A stretch of DNA of 64,000 bases, from contig JAIUOK010000002.1 in NCBI GenBank assembly GCA_020161245.1, positions 1-64,000 on the forward strand. The letters are read 5' to 3'. The position numbers and the translations under genes were made by a program. Below are positions 18,402 to 26,957 of this stretch, piece after piece. A model generated the notes under the pieces. The model saw nothing but the letters and a program-made list of their open reading frames with translations. It had not been told where the DNA came from and did not search any database. The stretch is from Actinomycetota bacterium (lineage in GTDB: Bacteria > Actinomycetota > Actinomycetes > S36-B12 > CAIYMF01). The stretch's first letter is position 1, and every line of letters begins with the position of its first letter.

Positions 18402-18430
18402 GGTGTGCACGACACGCTGAGAAGACCGGG
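18402..18430 (-). promoter_or_regulatory. Shared element promoter box, copy C
   Basis: Minus-strand copy with the core GGTCTTCTCAGCGTGTC, then GTGCACACC. Similarity to copy A continues through CTCCT on the downstream side. It lies immediately upstream of the minus-strand transfer operon that begins at 18345. A weak partial match, CGACACGCCGGGA at 30108-30120, sits upstream of the Tad operon and may be chance. Confidence 0.7.
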
Positions 18431-18499
18431 CAAGGTCACGACTGTTCTGTCCCGACATCGCCGGCGGGTCGCCCCTTGAGTCAGCAAGGGAACTGGGTC

Positions 18500-18742
18500 C
18501 TAGGTCGGGCGGATGGGCTGCAGACGCCCCTGAGGCAGCCACAGTCGTTCCGGTCCTCGGCCGGGGTCCCAGGCGACGAGCCCCCACCAGGTTCCGTTGC
18601 GCTTGTCCCACGCGAGCAGGACACCGGGTACGCGGCGGCCGGCGTCGTGGACCCAGACGGGCACGCGTAGGTCGGTGCGAGGGGTGACGCGCTCGGCGAG
18701 GCTGCGTTCGCCGATGTGCTTCGTCACGGTCCGCTTCCCCAT
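18500..18742 (-). CDS. Small hypothetical protein, 80 residues
   Basis: A basic, tryptophan-containing small protein (PVWVHDAGRRVPGVLLAWDKRNGTWWGLVAW) that looks like a compact beta-barrel fold. It is encoded between the Tad operon and the transfer operon on the same strand. No domain is recognised. Codon use fits a real gene, but the ribosome site is weak. The flanking gaps (18431-18499 and 18743-18895) contain no other gene. Confidence 0.55.
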   Translation of the reverse strand: MGKRTVTKHIGERSLAERVTPRTDLRVPVWVHDAGRRVPGVLLAWDKRNGTWWGLVAWDPGRGPERLWLPQGRLQPIRPT

Positions 18743-18895
18743 TATCAGGTTCGCGGTGTCAGCACCCTATCGACCCGGTGCGGTCGCTGCCGGCGACGGG
18801 GCAAACCGCCGCGGAGCCGGGGCGGTCCAGGTGGGGGGTCCACGTGTGACCCGCGCTCGGTTTGGCCACGGGCCGTTCACCGGCGCTGTGCGAGG

Positions 18896-21800
18896 TCACC
18901 GGCGGCCCACAGTGCGGAGCAACTCGATCGTTTCGTCGCTGAGTCCGCCGTCCGGGTCGATGGCCCGGATCTGAGCGCGCAGTCGCGCGGCCAACCGGTC
19001 CACCTCGTCCACGTCCCCTCGCAAAGCCGCGGCGTTGATGGCGTCGCGGTGCAGCTGCTCGGAGGCGGGGTCTGCGAGGAGGCCGCGCGCGGCGGCGTCG
19101 TGGGCCGAGTCCGCATCCCGCAGAGCCAGGCTTATCGTCGCGAGCTCGTGGGCGACGTCGACGATTGCGCTGATCATCTCCTGGGTGTCGCGCTCCGCCC
19201 ACGTGTAGGTGGCCGGGTCGACCCCCAGGAAGGGCCGACCTCGCACCAGTTCCAATGCGCGCCGAAGGTCGGCAACACCGTCGTCACCGCGACTGAGGCC
19301 GCGCCGGGCAAGGCGTAGGAACTCATGCCAGTCGGAGGTGACTGAAGGGCTCAGACGGTAGCCCGTGTCGTCGATGACAAACGGTAGGTAGGGCTGGCCG
19401 GTGGGGTCATTGCCGAGCCAGGTGCGGGCGCGGCCGACGAAGGAGTTGCGGGCGTTGTTCGTGACCCTTTCACCACGCCAGATGGCTTCGTCGAGCTCAT
19501 GCGGGGTGGCGCCGGGGTGCAGCACCAGGTAGGCGAGGAGCTCGGTCGGTCGGGCGCGCCTGCTGCCGCCTCCGCGTTCGTCGAGGCCGCCGATCTCGAC
19601 TCGGCCGAGGAGCAGAACGCGCGGCGTCGTGTGCGCGCTTGTTTCCAGTGGGGCGGTGGTCCGGTCGTCTGCATCCTCGGTTCGGTCGATCGGGTCTGTG
19701 ACGTCGGGCAACGCTGCGATGACGACCGCGCGGCGGTTGTTCAGTGCGAAGGCTGGGACCGGGGAATGCCCGTCCTCGAAGCTCGTGAGGTCGATCGGCG
19801 GGTCGCCCTCGTCAGCGCCGTCCTCGGGCGTTTCGGTTGCTGGCGCGAGGAGGTCGATGACGTTCACGTAATCGGACGCGCTGAGACGCTGCAGGTCGAT
19901 CTCAAGGCCGAGCGGGAGCAGCCAGCCATGTCCGTCGGTGTTCACCTGGATCACCCACTCGCCGTCTGCCGGCGCGCCGATCCGAAGTGCGGCGACCCCA
20001 GACCAGGAGGCGACGGCGACTGGAGCGTCGAGTAGCACGACTTCGGGGGTCCAGGTGTCGGGCGCAACCCGCTGCGAGCGCGCATCGTGTACGTCGGTGA
20101 CACCGGCCACCCGCAGCGCTTCGGCCGTGGCCGCGGTCCGGGCGGCGATCCTCGCGGCGGGGTTCTCGGTGGCGATGACTCGGTCCGGGTCGCTGACATC
20201 GGCGAGAGCGGCGTACTCGTCGGGCAGGACCAGGGAGGTCCCGGCGGTCAGCGGGCTGGTGGCGAGCTCGACAGCCGCCGCCCGCTGGACGTCGCGAGCC
20301 ATCTCCACATCACCGGCGAGGGTGAGCGTCCCCGCCGCCTCGAGATTCACCAGCACAACACTCTCGTCGGTCGTCCCTATCGTGAGCAGTGCCGGGTAGG
20401 GACGGGTTTCGGGATCCGCGACATCGCGCTCGACCAGGTGTGATGCCTGGAGAGTCCAGGTGCGGTTACCTCCAGCGGCGAACGGCGCTATTGGTTCGAC
20501 GGCCTCGTCGAGAGTCAGTTCGATCCTGTCCGCAGAGATCGAAACAGCCAGCAGCCGCGGAAGCGGGCGACCCTCTGCCTCAGCGGTCACGGCCATGGCA
20601 TCGAGGGAAGAGACGAGGGTGCGCAGCGACATCGGATCCTGCACGGCACGCAGTTCCTGCTCGGCCTCAGCAGCTTCGAGGTCGGGCATGGCGATTCGCG
20701 CGCCTGGACGGCGAAGGCGCTGCTGGCGGCGGCGCCTGCGCGCGAGCTCGGCAAGGATCCCTGCGGCACTGATAGCCGCGAGGCCCAGCGCCATGCGGCT
20801 GAACGTCCGTACACCGTCGTCGTCACTGGGGCTCTCTTGCTCGCGAGACACCGCGGGAGCGTCGGTCGAGGCGCGAGCCCCGGTTCCGTTGGTGGCTGAC
20901 GGCAGTGGCGCTGACGTTGGCGTTGGCGAAGGCGTCGTTAGCGAAGGCGCCGGTGCCGGTGCCGTCGCTGGCTTAGCCGATGGACGCGCTGTCACCGGCG
21001 GCGCCGGTTGGACCGTGCGAGGTTCTGGTTGCGTTGCGCTGTCGCGAGTGCCAGGTGCCGCGGGCAGTCGCAGGATCCAGCCGGGGATGATGAGGTCGGG
21101 GTCGCTGAGGTGCCGTCCGTCGGGCTGAGGGCGTCCGACGTTGAGCTGATAGATCTCGCGGTAGCGCTGCCCGTCGCCGAGGTGTCGGGCCGCGATGTCC
21201 CAGAGGTTGTCCCCGTGGCGGACGGTGTAGCGGTTCGCAACGTGCCTGGATGGCGAGTGCGGGGCGGCGGTGCCCTGGTGCCGCTTAGGGGTTGTGTCGA
21301 CGGCATCGCGGGGCAGCCGTAGGACCCAGCCGGGGTAGATCCAGTGGGCGTCACTCAGGGCGCGGCCATCCGCCTGCCGGTGGCCGTAGTTGAGCGCGGC
21401 AATCTCGCGGAAACGCGCCCCAGAGCCGAGGTGCTCGGCGGCGATGCTCCAAAGGCTGTCGCCACGATGGACTGTGACCGTCCGCGAGGTGCTCTGGGCA
21501 GGCGCGTCTGTTAGTGGCCGGGGTGCGGCGTTGTCCGCTCGTTGCTCTACCGGGGCCGAAGGTGTTGGTGGGGGCGTCGAGGGCGAGATGGTCGCCGTGA
21601 GTGGTGCCGTCGGTGCAACGGTGCTGCCAATGCTGCTGACCGAAACAGCCGGCACCGTCGGCGGGGCCTGGGCTGGCGTGGGTGAAGACAGCAGGACCGC
21701 GGCCGCCGCTACGAGGGCGGCAGCCATGTGCTGGGGGCCGGCGAGCAGGGGCAGGCGGTAGCTGGGTAGCCCTCGGAGGATGGCGGCGACCTCCACGACG

Positions 21801-22108
21801 GTCGCCAGCGTGAAGATCGCCCACGCGAGCCACGCGACGCGGGTAAGCGTGGCGAGGAAGAGGTGTCCGTCGTCGGGCCGGGTCAGTGCCTCGGTGATGC
21901 CTGTCCAGGTGGGCCATCCATCGATGTGGACAGGTGCCACGACCAGGAGCAACAGCGGCAGGCCGACGACGAGCGCGGTGATGACGGTGAGGGCGGCAAG
22001 CCCTCGCAGTACGTCGATCCAGGTTCGTATGCCTGGCTGCAGCGATCCCTGCAGGTCCATGCGCCGCAGCGCATCGGTGGGGCCAGCGGGGCGTCCGAAC
22101 TGGGTCAT
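18896..22108 (-). CDS. Membrane-spanning LysM / SARP-like (winged helix plus BTAD) fusion protein
   Basis: A 1070-residue fusion. Residues about 36-58, 84-110 and 122-145 are membrane helices. Two LysM repeats (209-266 and 292-349; HRGDSLWSIAAEHLG and RHGDNLWDIAARHLG) would bind cell wall. After a Pro/Thr linker comes a fourth membrane helix (437-455) with an Arg-rich stop-transfer segment, a long soluble region, and a C-terminal OmpR/SARP-type winged helix (830-920) with a BTAD helical domain (925-1055). The topology implies cell-wall-facing LysM and cytoplasmic DNA-binding parts. It is the last gene of the Tad operon, coupled by an ATGA overlap. Such genes occur in actinobacterial Tad-type loci; the signalling role is inference. 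Confidence 0.8.
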   Translation of the reverse strand: MTQFGRPAGPTDALRRMDLQGSLQPGIRTWIDVLRGLAALTVITALVVGLPLLLLVVAPVHIDGWPTWTGITEALTRPDDGHLFLATLTRVAWLAWAIFTLATVVEVAAILRGLPSYRLPLLAGPQHMAAALVAAAAVLLSSPTPAQAPPTVPAVSVSSIGSTVAPTAPLTATISPSTPPPTPSAPVEQRADNAAPRPLTDAPAQSTSRTVTVHRGDSLWSIAAEHLGSGARFREIAALNYGHRQADGRALSDAHWIYPGWVLRLPRDAVDTTPKRHQGTAAPHSPSRHVANRYTVRHGDNLWDIAARHLGDGQRYREIYQLNVGRPQPDGRHLSDPDLIIPGWILRLPAAPGTRDSATQPEPRTVQPAPPVTARPSAKPATAPAPAPSLTTPSPTPTSAPLPSATNGTGARASTDAPAVSREQESPSDDDGVRTFSRMALGLAAISAAGILAELARRRRRQQRLRRPGARIAMPDLEAAEAEQELRAVQDPMSLRTLVSSLDAMAVTAEAEGRPLPRLLAVSISADRIELTLDEAVEPIAPFAAGGNRTWTLQASHLVERDVADPETRPYPALLTIGTTDESVVLVNLEAAGTLTLAGDVEMARDVQRAAAVELATSPLTAGTSLVLPDEYAALADVSDPDRVIATENPAARIAARTAATAEALRVAGVTDVHDARSQRVAPDTWTPEVVLLDAPVAVASWSGVAALRIGAPADGEWVIQVNTDGHGWLLPLGLEIDLQRLSASDYVNVIDLLAPATETPEDGADEGDPPIDLTSFEDGHSPVPAFALNNRRAVVIAALPDVTDPIDRTEDADDRTTAPLETSAHTTPRVLLLGRVEIGGLDERGGGSRRARPTELLAYLVLHPGATPHELDEAIWRGERVTNNARNSFVGRARTWLGNDPTGQPYLPFVIDDTGYRLSPSVTSDWHEFLRLARRGLSRGDDGVADLRRALELVRGRPFLGVDPATYTWAERDTQEMISAIVDVAHELATISLALRDADSAHDAAARGLLADPASEQLHRDAINAAALRGDVDEVDRLAARLRAQIRAIDPDGGLSDETIELLRTVGRR

Positions 22109-22557
22109 GGTGCTGCTCCTGTGACTCCTCGGACAAGGGTGGCGTGGGCGTGGCCTCGCACGGTCATCGAGTCGATCCCAACCAGGCCGAGGAAGACCGT
22201 GGGCGCGGTAGCTGTGACTGTGACCTCAAGGCTCTGCCCCGCATTGGTGACGGCGGCCGTGCCTTGGGCGCCGTTGCGCCGCAGGAAAGCCTGGGCCGCG
22301 GCGACCGCAGCGCGGGCATCGAGGGTTGGGGCCTCACCCGTGATGGCTGCTGGAACGTTGATGGCCTGGCCACCGGCGCGGGCTGCCTCCGCTGCAAGCT
22401 GGTCGGCTCGCTGGACTGCGCGGATCTTGGCTCCGCCGTCGACGACGAGTCCGACCAGGACGAGTAGCCCCAGCACGGTGATGGCCAGAAAGAGCGTCAC
22501 GGAGCCGTCGTCGCCGGCTACATCGTGAGGTCGTTGTCGTCGGGGGTGGTGGTTCAT
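22105..22557 (-). CDS. TadG-like pilus assembly protein
   Basis: A 150-residue protein with one hydrophobic N-terminal helix after a short basic leader, in the TadE/TadG pseudopilin-like family. The region GDDGSVTLFLAITVLGLLVL resembles the prepilin motif, but the +5 position is Phe, not Glu, which fits TadG-type N-terminal domains rather than processed pseudopilins. The remainder is extracytoplasmic. It overlaps both neighbours by four bases. Confidence 0.72.
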   Translation of the reverse strand: MNHHPRRQRPHDVAGDDGSVTLFLAITVLGLLVLVGLVVDGGAKIRAVQRADQLAAEAARAGGQAINVPAAITGEAPTLDARAAVAAAQAFLRRNGAQGTAAVTNAGQSLEVTVTATAPTVFLGLVGIDSMTVRGHAHATLVRGVTGAAP

Positions 22558-22997
22558 CGGCGGGCCCGGTAAGTGTCGAGGGTGCTCTGCGCCTGGCCGG
22601 CGATAGTTCTCGTTCCAGGTACGCCGGGGAGAGACAGGTCGCCGAGGTTGAGCACGCAGCTGACGCGTGCCGAAACCTGCGCCGGTGTCCCCACTGGAAC
22701 AGCGAAGCCGCTGGTGTCCACGGTGACGCGCACTGACGTGCAGTGCAGACTTCCGCGAGCTAGGTCGGCTGCTGCCACGCGGGAGGCCGCGAGGCGTGCG
22801 GCTTGGGGAGTGCGGGCGAGCGAGGCTTCGCGGGCAGCTGCAGCTGCGGCGTGGTCGATGGCCTGGTTCGCGACCTCGATGCGTCCGGCGACGATGACCA
22901 GTCCGAGCAAGACGAGGACGGCAGGAGTGAGGATCGCGAGCTCTAGGGTGATGGACCCGGTGTCTGCGGGCACGGTCCGGGGCAGGCGCGGGCTCAT
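22554..22997 (-). CDS. TadE-like pseudopilin
   Basis: A 147-residue protein with a type IV prepilin-like signal: a basic leader, Gly, then SITLELAIL with Glu at +5, followed by a hydrophobic helix. TadE-type minor pilins help Flp/Tad pilus assembly after prepilin peptidase cleavage. The extracytoplasmic part has two cysteines (residues near 80 and 109) that could pair. Coupled to both neighbours by ATGA overlaps. Confidence 0.75.
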   Translation of the reverse strand: MSPRLPRTVPADTGSITLELAILTPAVLVLLGLVIVAGRIEVANQAIDHAAAAAAREASLARTPQAARLAASRVAAADLARGSLHCTSVRVTVDTSGFAVPVGTPAQVSARVSCVLNLGDLSLPGVPGTRTIAGQAQSTLDTYRARR

Positions 22998-23416
22998 GGC
23001 GTTGTGTCCGTGGTGAAGCGCTCGACGGGGGCGTCGGCGCTCTGCGTGATGACCAGGCCCGGGAGGCCTGGCAGGACTGACAATGAGCGACCGGTCACCT
23101 GGATCCGGACCAGCGTGGACGTGCTCCCCGATGCGGATACGGCAGTGGCCGTGAGTGAGTCGCCTGCCTGCTGCTCGAGGAAGGTTCGAGCCCTTGCCGC
23201 CCCGGCGTCCCGCGGTGCGCCGTACGCGGCGCCTGCGGCGGCGCCTTCCTGTGCGGCGGCGAGGGCGAGACTGCGGGCGTAGAACCAGAGTCCGCCTTGG
23301 ACGATGCTGAACACCAGGAGCATCAGGGCAGGACCGAGGATGGCGATCTCCAGGCTCACCGAGCCACCGTCACCACCAACTGGGTGACGGTGAACGCGAG
23401 TGCGTCGGAGTGCCAT
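22994..23416 (-). CDS. TadE-like pseudopilin
   Basis: A 140-residue protein resembling the adjacent TadE-like gene: a basic leader, Gly, then SVSLEIAIL with Glu at +5, and a hydrophobic helix to about residue 50, with an extracytoplasmic domain after it. This is the second of two consecutive TadE-type pseudopilin genes. The start ATG at 23416 lies 14 bases after the Flp-like pilin stop. Confidence 0.75.
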   Translation of the reverse strand: MALRRTRVHRHPVGGDGGSVSLEIAILGPALMLLVFSIVQGGLWFYARSLALAAAQEGAAAGAAYGAPRDAGAARARTFLEQQAGDSLTATAVSASGSTSTLVRIQVTGRSLSVLPGLPGLVITQSADAPVERFTTDTTP

Positions 23417-23430
23417 GCGGCCGTGACGGG

Positions 23431-23649
23431 CTAGTTGATCTGGTTGGTACGTCGTGTCACCGCTGCGGTGATCGCCGCGATGAGCAGCGTGGCAACGGCG
23501 ATCAGCCCGAGAGCGATGATCACCATCTCAAGTGTGGAGACCCCGTCGTCGCCGCGGACACCGGCTGCGCGCTCCGCGATGAGACGACGGCCCCGAGCGG
23601 ACAAGCCGCTGAGCACGATGAAGGCGGGCAGAAACAGGTCGTGGCTCAT
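23431..23649 (-). CDS. Flp/Tad-type pilin candidate, 72 residues
   Basis: Small protein with a 37-residue leader, Gly, then VSTLEMVIIALGLIAVATL, a hydrophobic helix with Glu at +5, and a short basic tail. This is the layout of a type IVb Flp pilin: prepilin peptidase would cut after the Gly and the helix would form the filament core. AAGGAG precedes the ATG at a good distance. Gene position between tadC and the TadE genes supports it. The long leader is unusual for Flp pilins. Confidence 0.72.
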   Translation of the reverse strand: MSHDLFLPAFIVLSGLSARGRRLIAERAAGVRGDDGVSTLEMVIIALGLIAVATLLIAAITAAVTRRTNQIN

Positions 23650-23674
23650 CAGGTGCTCCTTCGCGAGCGGGTGG

Positions 23675-24565
23675 CTATCCGAACAGGATGCGGGCGAATG
23701 CGGGGTAGCCCACGAGGGCCATGAAGGCGATTCCGAGCAGAGCGACGGGCACGATCATGTGTTCCGACGCGGCATTGGCGTCGGCCGCGTTCGCGGTAAG
23801 GATCTGGGTCCGCAGGGACGCGGCCCGTGCGCGCAACGTGGCGTAGACGGCGGCACCGTCTTCGCCGGAGAGGCGCATGATGTCGGCGATGTCACCGAGC
23901 TCGGGAACACCGACCTCGTCCGCCAAGGTCGCCAACCCGGTCCAGGGTGGGTGGCCCGCGAGCTGTGCGCGGGTGAGCGCGTCGCGGATGCGATGGAACC
24001 CGGCGGAGTCCCCAATCGTGGCGGCCCGCTCCAGGGCCTCGACCGCACCCGCGTCGCCCGCGCGCTCCAGCGCGACGAGTTCGAGGTAGGCGCAAACGGC
24101 GCGGCGGAGTTCGGTGCGCGCAACGTTCGCACGGCGGAGCAGGTCGACGTCCGGGACCATGAACAGGACTGCGGCAAGCGCAACGGATGCCAGTGCCGAG
24201 AACGCGAACGGTGGTGTGACGCCGACCAGCGTCATGAGGAGCATCAGCAGCGGGGGGAACGCTAGTCCCAGCAGGCTGTAGCCGATCTTGCGCGTCGCGA
24301 GGCCTTCCACCGTGTCCCCGGCGAGGTCGAGGTCTCGCCGATAGCGGTCCAGGCCGAGCGCTTGGACCAGGGGCGGGATCACTCGATCCGTCACGTGGCC
24401 GGGGATGCCGGTGCGTGCCGACTGTGTCGCACCGGATGCCGTTGTGGCGTCGAGGCGGGCCAGTGCGCTGTGCAGGTCCGGGGTGTCCGGCAGCACGGAG
24501 CGGACGATGAGCAGGACGCCAATACCGACTGTGGCTCCGGCCGCGAAGACGGGTGCGGAGGTCAC
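23675..24565 (-). CDS. tadC: Tad pilus platform protein TadC
   Basis: A 296-residue type II secretion F-like membrane protein with hydrophobic segments near residues 5-22, 95-120, 120-140 and at the C-terminus (VPVALLGIAFMALVGYPAFA). TadB and TadC form the inner-membrane platform of the Tad pilus machine, driven by TadA. The GTG start at 24565 overlaps the tadB stop (GTGA); a longer open frame reaching 25330 is not used. Confidence 0.85.
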   Translation of the reverse strand: MTSAPVFAAGATVGIGVLLIVRSVLPDTPDLHSALARLDATTASGATQSARTGIPGHVTDRVIPPLVQALGLDRYRRDLDLAGDTVEGLATRKIGYSLLGLAFPPLLMLLMTLVGVTPPFAFSALASVALAAVLFMVPDVDLLRRANVARTELRRAVCAYLELVALERAGDAGAVEALERAATIGDSAGFHRIRDALTRAQLAGHPPWTGLATLADEVGVPELGDIADIMRLSGEDGAAVYATLRARAASLRTQILTANAADANAASEHMIVPVALLGIAFMALVGYPAFARILFG

Positions 24566-25482
24566 CGGGCACCTCCGAGCGTGGGCTGTGGGCGCGGCGA
24601 AGGGTCGCGGCGACGTGTGGGGATGTCGCGAGAGCGCAGGAAGCGTGGCTCGGGCCTGCTGAGGGTGAGAGCGCGCATCCACGCGAGTGCCCCGACGAAG
24701 CCCACGGTGATTCCGGCTAACACGAGCTGGCCGAGCAAGGTGCGATACGGCGCGAGGTAGGTCCCATTGAGGGCACCGAACGCGAGCACTCCGAGCGTGA
24801 TGAGAGTGACGGCGCGGGCGGTGGTGCGGGGCTTGGCTCGCTCGGCCTCGACCTTGCGTCGCATGGCGACCTCGTCTGAAACCGAGTCGGCAACGGCGGT
24901 CAGCACGCGGGCGAGTCCCGGGCCGCGGCGACGGGCACCGAGTATGAGGGTGGCGACGATCAGGTCGCCGGTCGCGTCGTCGAGGTCGTCGGCGAACGCG
25001 CGCAGCGCCGTTTCGGTGGGCCAGCGCGCGTCCAGCCGTGCGGCCAACGCCGAGACCTCGCCCGCCAGCGCAGCGGGGCACGTCCGCACCGTGGCCGAGA
25101 TGGCCTGCTCGAGGCCGACACCGACCACGAGGACGTCCGCCAGCCGCCGGGTCCACTCCTCCAGCGCCTCGACCCGATCGATCGCACGGGCCGCTGTGCG
25201 CGACGTGGACAGCACGATGGGGAGCCCCCATACCGTCACGGCGGCAATCAGCCCGGCCACAGGCCATCCACTGACCAGCCAGACTGCGAACCCGGCGATG
25301 AGGATCGTGGGCCACTGCCACCGAGACCACCCCGTGCGCGGCTGGGTTGCGCGCGCGATGCGCCTCCTGGAGAACGGCCTTGGCGATTGCTCCTTTCGAA
25401 CCACGGGCCGAAGGCCCGCGATGGCGAGCAGAAGGCCACCGACGAGGGCTGCGCCGGCCAGTGCGGCGATGAGCGGGGTCAC
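24562..25482 (-). CDS. tadB: Tad pilus platform protein TadB
   Basis: A 306-residue type II secretion F-like protein. Hydrophobic helices lie near residues 5-25, 55-90 and at the C-terminal third. Between them is the family pattern ALEEWTRRLADVLVVGVGLEQAI and LIVATLILGARRRG. The GTG at 25482 overlaps the tadA stop. The order tadA-tadB-tadC is the standard one. Confidence 0.86.
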   Translation of the reverse strand: MTPLIAALAGAALVGGLLLAIAGLRPVVRKEQSPRPFSRRRIARATQPRTGWSRWQWPTILIAGFAVWLVSGWPVAGLIAAVTVWGLPIVLSTSRTAARAIDRVEALEEWTRRLADVLVVGVGLEQAISATVRTCPAALAGEVSALAARLDARWPTETALRAFADDLDDATGDLIVATLILGARRRGPGLARVLTAVADSVSDEVAMRRKVEAERAKPRTTARAVTLITLGVLAFGALNGTYLAPYRTLLGQLVLAGITVGFVGALAWMRALTLSRPEPRFLRSRDIPTRRRDPSPRPQPTLGGAR

Positions 25483-26957
25483 GTCCGGTCCCGAAGCGTC
25501 GGCGACAGGGTGCCCCAAGTTCCGGAGCGGGCGTCGAGGAACCCCGGGTCGAACCCGACCCGGATGAGGTCGTTCAGACACGTTGGGGCGTGTGCCGGGA
25601 TGGCCCGGCCGTCAGGCCCGGGGACGAACACGTGCGTCGTGGCGAGGCGTCCGAACTCGCCCATGCCGTTGATCTCGACGACCTCCGAGACGAAGCGGTA
25701 GCGGCGCCCGCCGAGAGCTGTCTCGTCGAGCAGGTTCACATGTACGAGGAAGTCGACGGCGCCTGCGACGAGTCGGTAGGCGAACGTGTCGGTGATGCCG
25801 ATGTCAGCGGACAGGCACAGGGTGACAAGCCGGTCCAGGGCGTGATGGGCGGTGCGGGCATGGATGGTGCACAAGGAGCCATCTCCGGTGCTCATCGCTT
25901 CGAGCATCGGGATGGCCTCGCTGCCTCGGACCTCTCCGACGATGATCCGGCGGAGGTTCATGCGCAGCGAGTCCACAACCAGATCCGACAGCGTCACCTC
26001 CCCGGCGCGACGTCCGGTGGCATCCTTCTCGCTGCTGCCGTCTCGGGCCTCCATCGCCACGACCCGTGGATGCCGGTCCGGCATCTCGTGCAAGTGCAGC
26101 TCGTATTCGCGCTCGATGGTGGCGAAGCGTTCCATCGGTGGGAACTCGTTCGCGAGGGCGCGGATGAGCGTGGTTTTGCCGGCGTTCTGCAGACCCGTGA
26201 CGATGATGTTCTTCCCCGCGCGCAACGCGGCCCGGAGGAAGGCGACCAAGGTCAAGTCCAGGGTGCCGAGTGCCACGAGGTCGTCGAGGTCGACGTCGCG
26301 GACTCGGTGGCGGCGGACAACGATTTGGGGTCGCGGGGTCGTCCACGCCATCGCGGCCAGGCGTGACCCGTCGTCGAGGCGGATGTGTAGTCGCGGATTC
26401 GCGGTGGTGAAGGTTCGCTCCGACCCACCGACCCGTGCCGCCAGAAGCTGCAAGTGCTCGATGAGCTCCTCATCGGAGTCGGCGACCGCCGGTCCTCGCT
26501 CCTCTCGCCCGTCGGCGTAGGAGACCCAGACCTGGTCGTGGCCGTTGACCTCGATGTTCTCCACCAGAGGGTCATCGACCAACGGCTGCAGGCGGCCCAG
26601 ACCGAACAGGGCCGCCATGACCGCGTCGGCCAGGGCGAACTCCTCCTCGACAGTCCACGGGAGCGAACCGTTGTGCACGCGGTCGCGTGCCCTGGTCGCA
26701 AGGACGTCGGCGAGAAGCGCACGACAGAGCTCGCGTCGCGCCACCGGATCCGTAACCGGCGCTGCCTGGAGTTCGGCGGCGAGCTGCTCAGCGACGGCAC
26801 GGCGTACAGCCCGTGCTTCAGCGTGATCGATCTGGACCGGGGGCGGCGGCGGCTCGGGTTCGGGCCAGCCGGTGGGCCCGTCGGTCGAGAGCCAGGGGCG
26901 CGTTCCGTCGGAGAGGGCGAGGTCCTCGAGGTCCCACGCCCGCAGGGGGTCAGTCAC
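25479..26957 (-). CDS. tadA: Tad pilus assembly ATPase TadA/CpaF
   Basis: A 492-residue secretion ATPase that powers Tad pilus assembly. Walker A is GLQNAGKTTLIRAL. The Asp-box/Walker B region is RRIIVGEVRGSEAIPMLEAM, and the His-box is STGDGSLCTIHAR, all typical of CpaF. The N-terminal region (about 1-150) is the usual CpaF helical domain. The GTG start overlaps the preceding tadZ-like stop. It presumably acts with TadB and TadC at the inner membrane. Confidence 0.92.
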   Translation of the reverse strand: MTDPLRAWDLEDLALSDGTRPWLSTDGPTGWPEPEPPPPPVQIDHAEARAVRRAVAEQLAAELQAAPVTDPVARRELCRALLADVLATRARDRVHNGSLPWTVEEEFALADAVMAALFGLGRLQPLVDDPLVENIEVNGHDQVWVSYADGREERGPAVADSDEELIEHLQLLAARVGGSERTFTTANPRLHIRLDDGSRLAAMAWTTPRPQIVVRRHRVRDVDLDDLVALGTLDLTLVAFLRAALRAGKNIIVTGLQNAGKTTLIRALANEFPPMERFATIEREYELHLHEMPDRHPRVVAMEARDGSSEKDATGRRAGEVTLSDLVVDSLRMNLRRIIVGEVRGSEAIPMLEAMSTGDGSLCTIHARTAHHALDRLVTLCLSADIGITDTFAYRLVAGAVDFLVHVNLLDETALGGRRYRFVSEVVEINGMGEFGRLATTHVFVPGPDGRAIPAHAPTCLNDLIRVGFDPGFLDARSGTWGTLSPTLRDRT

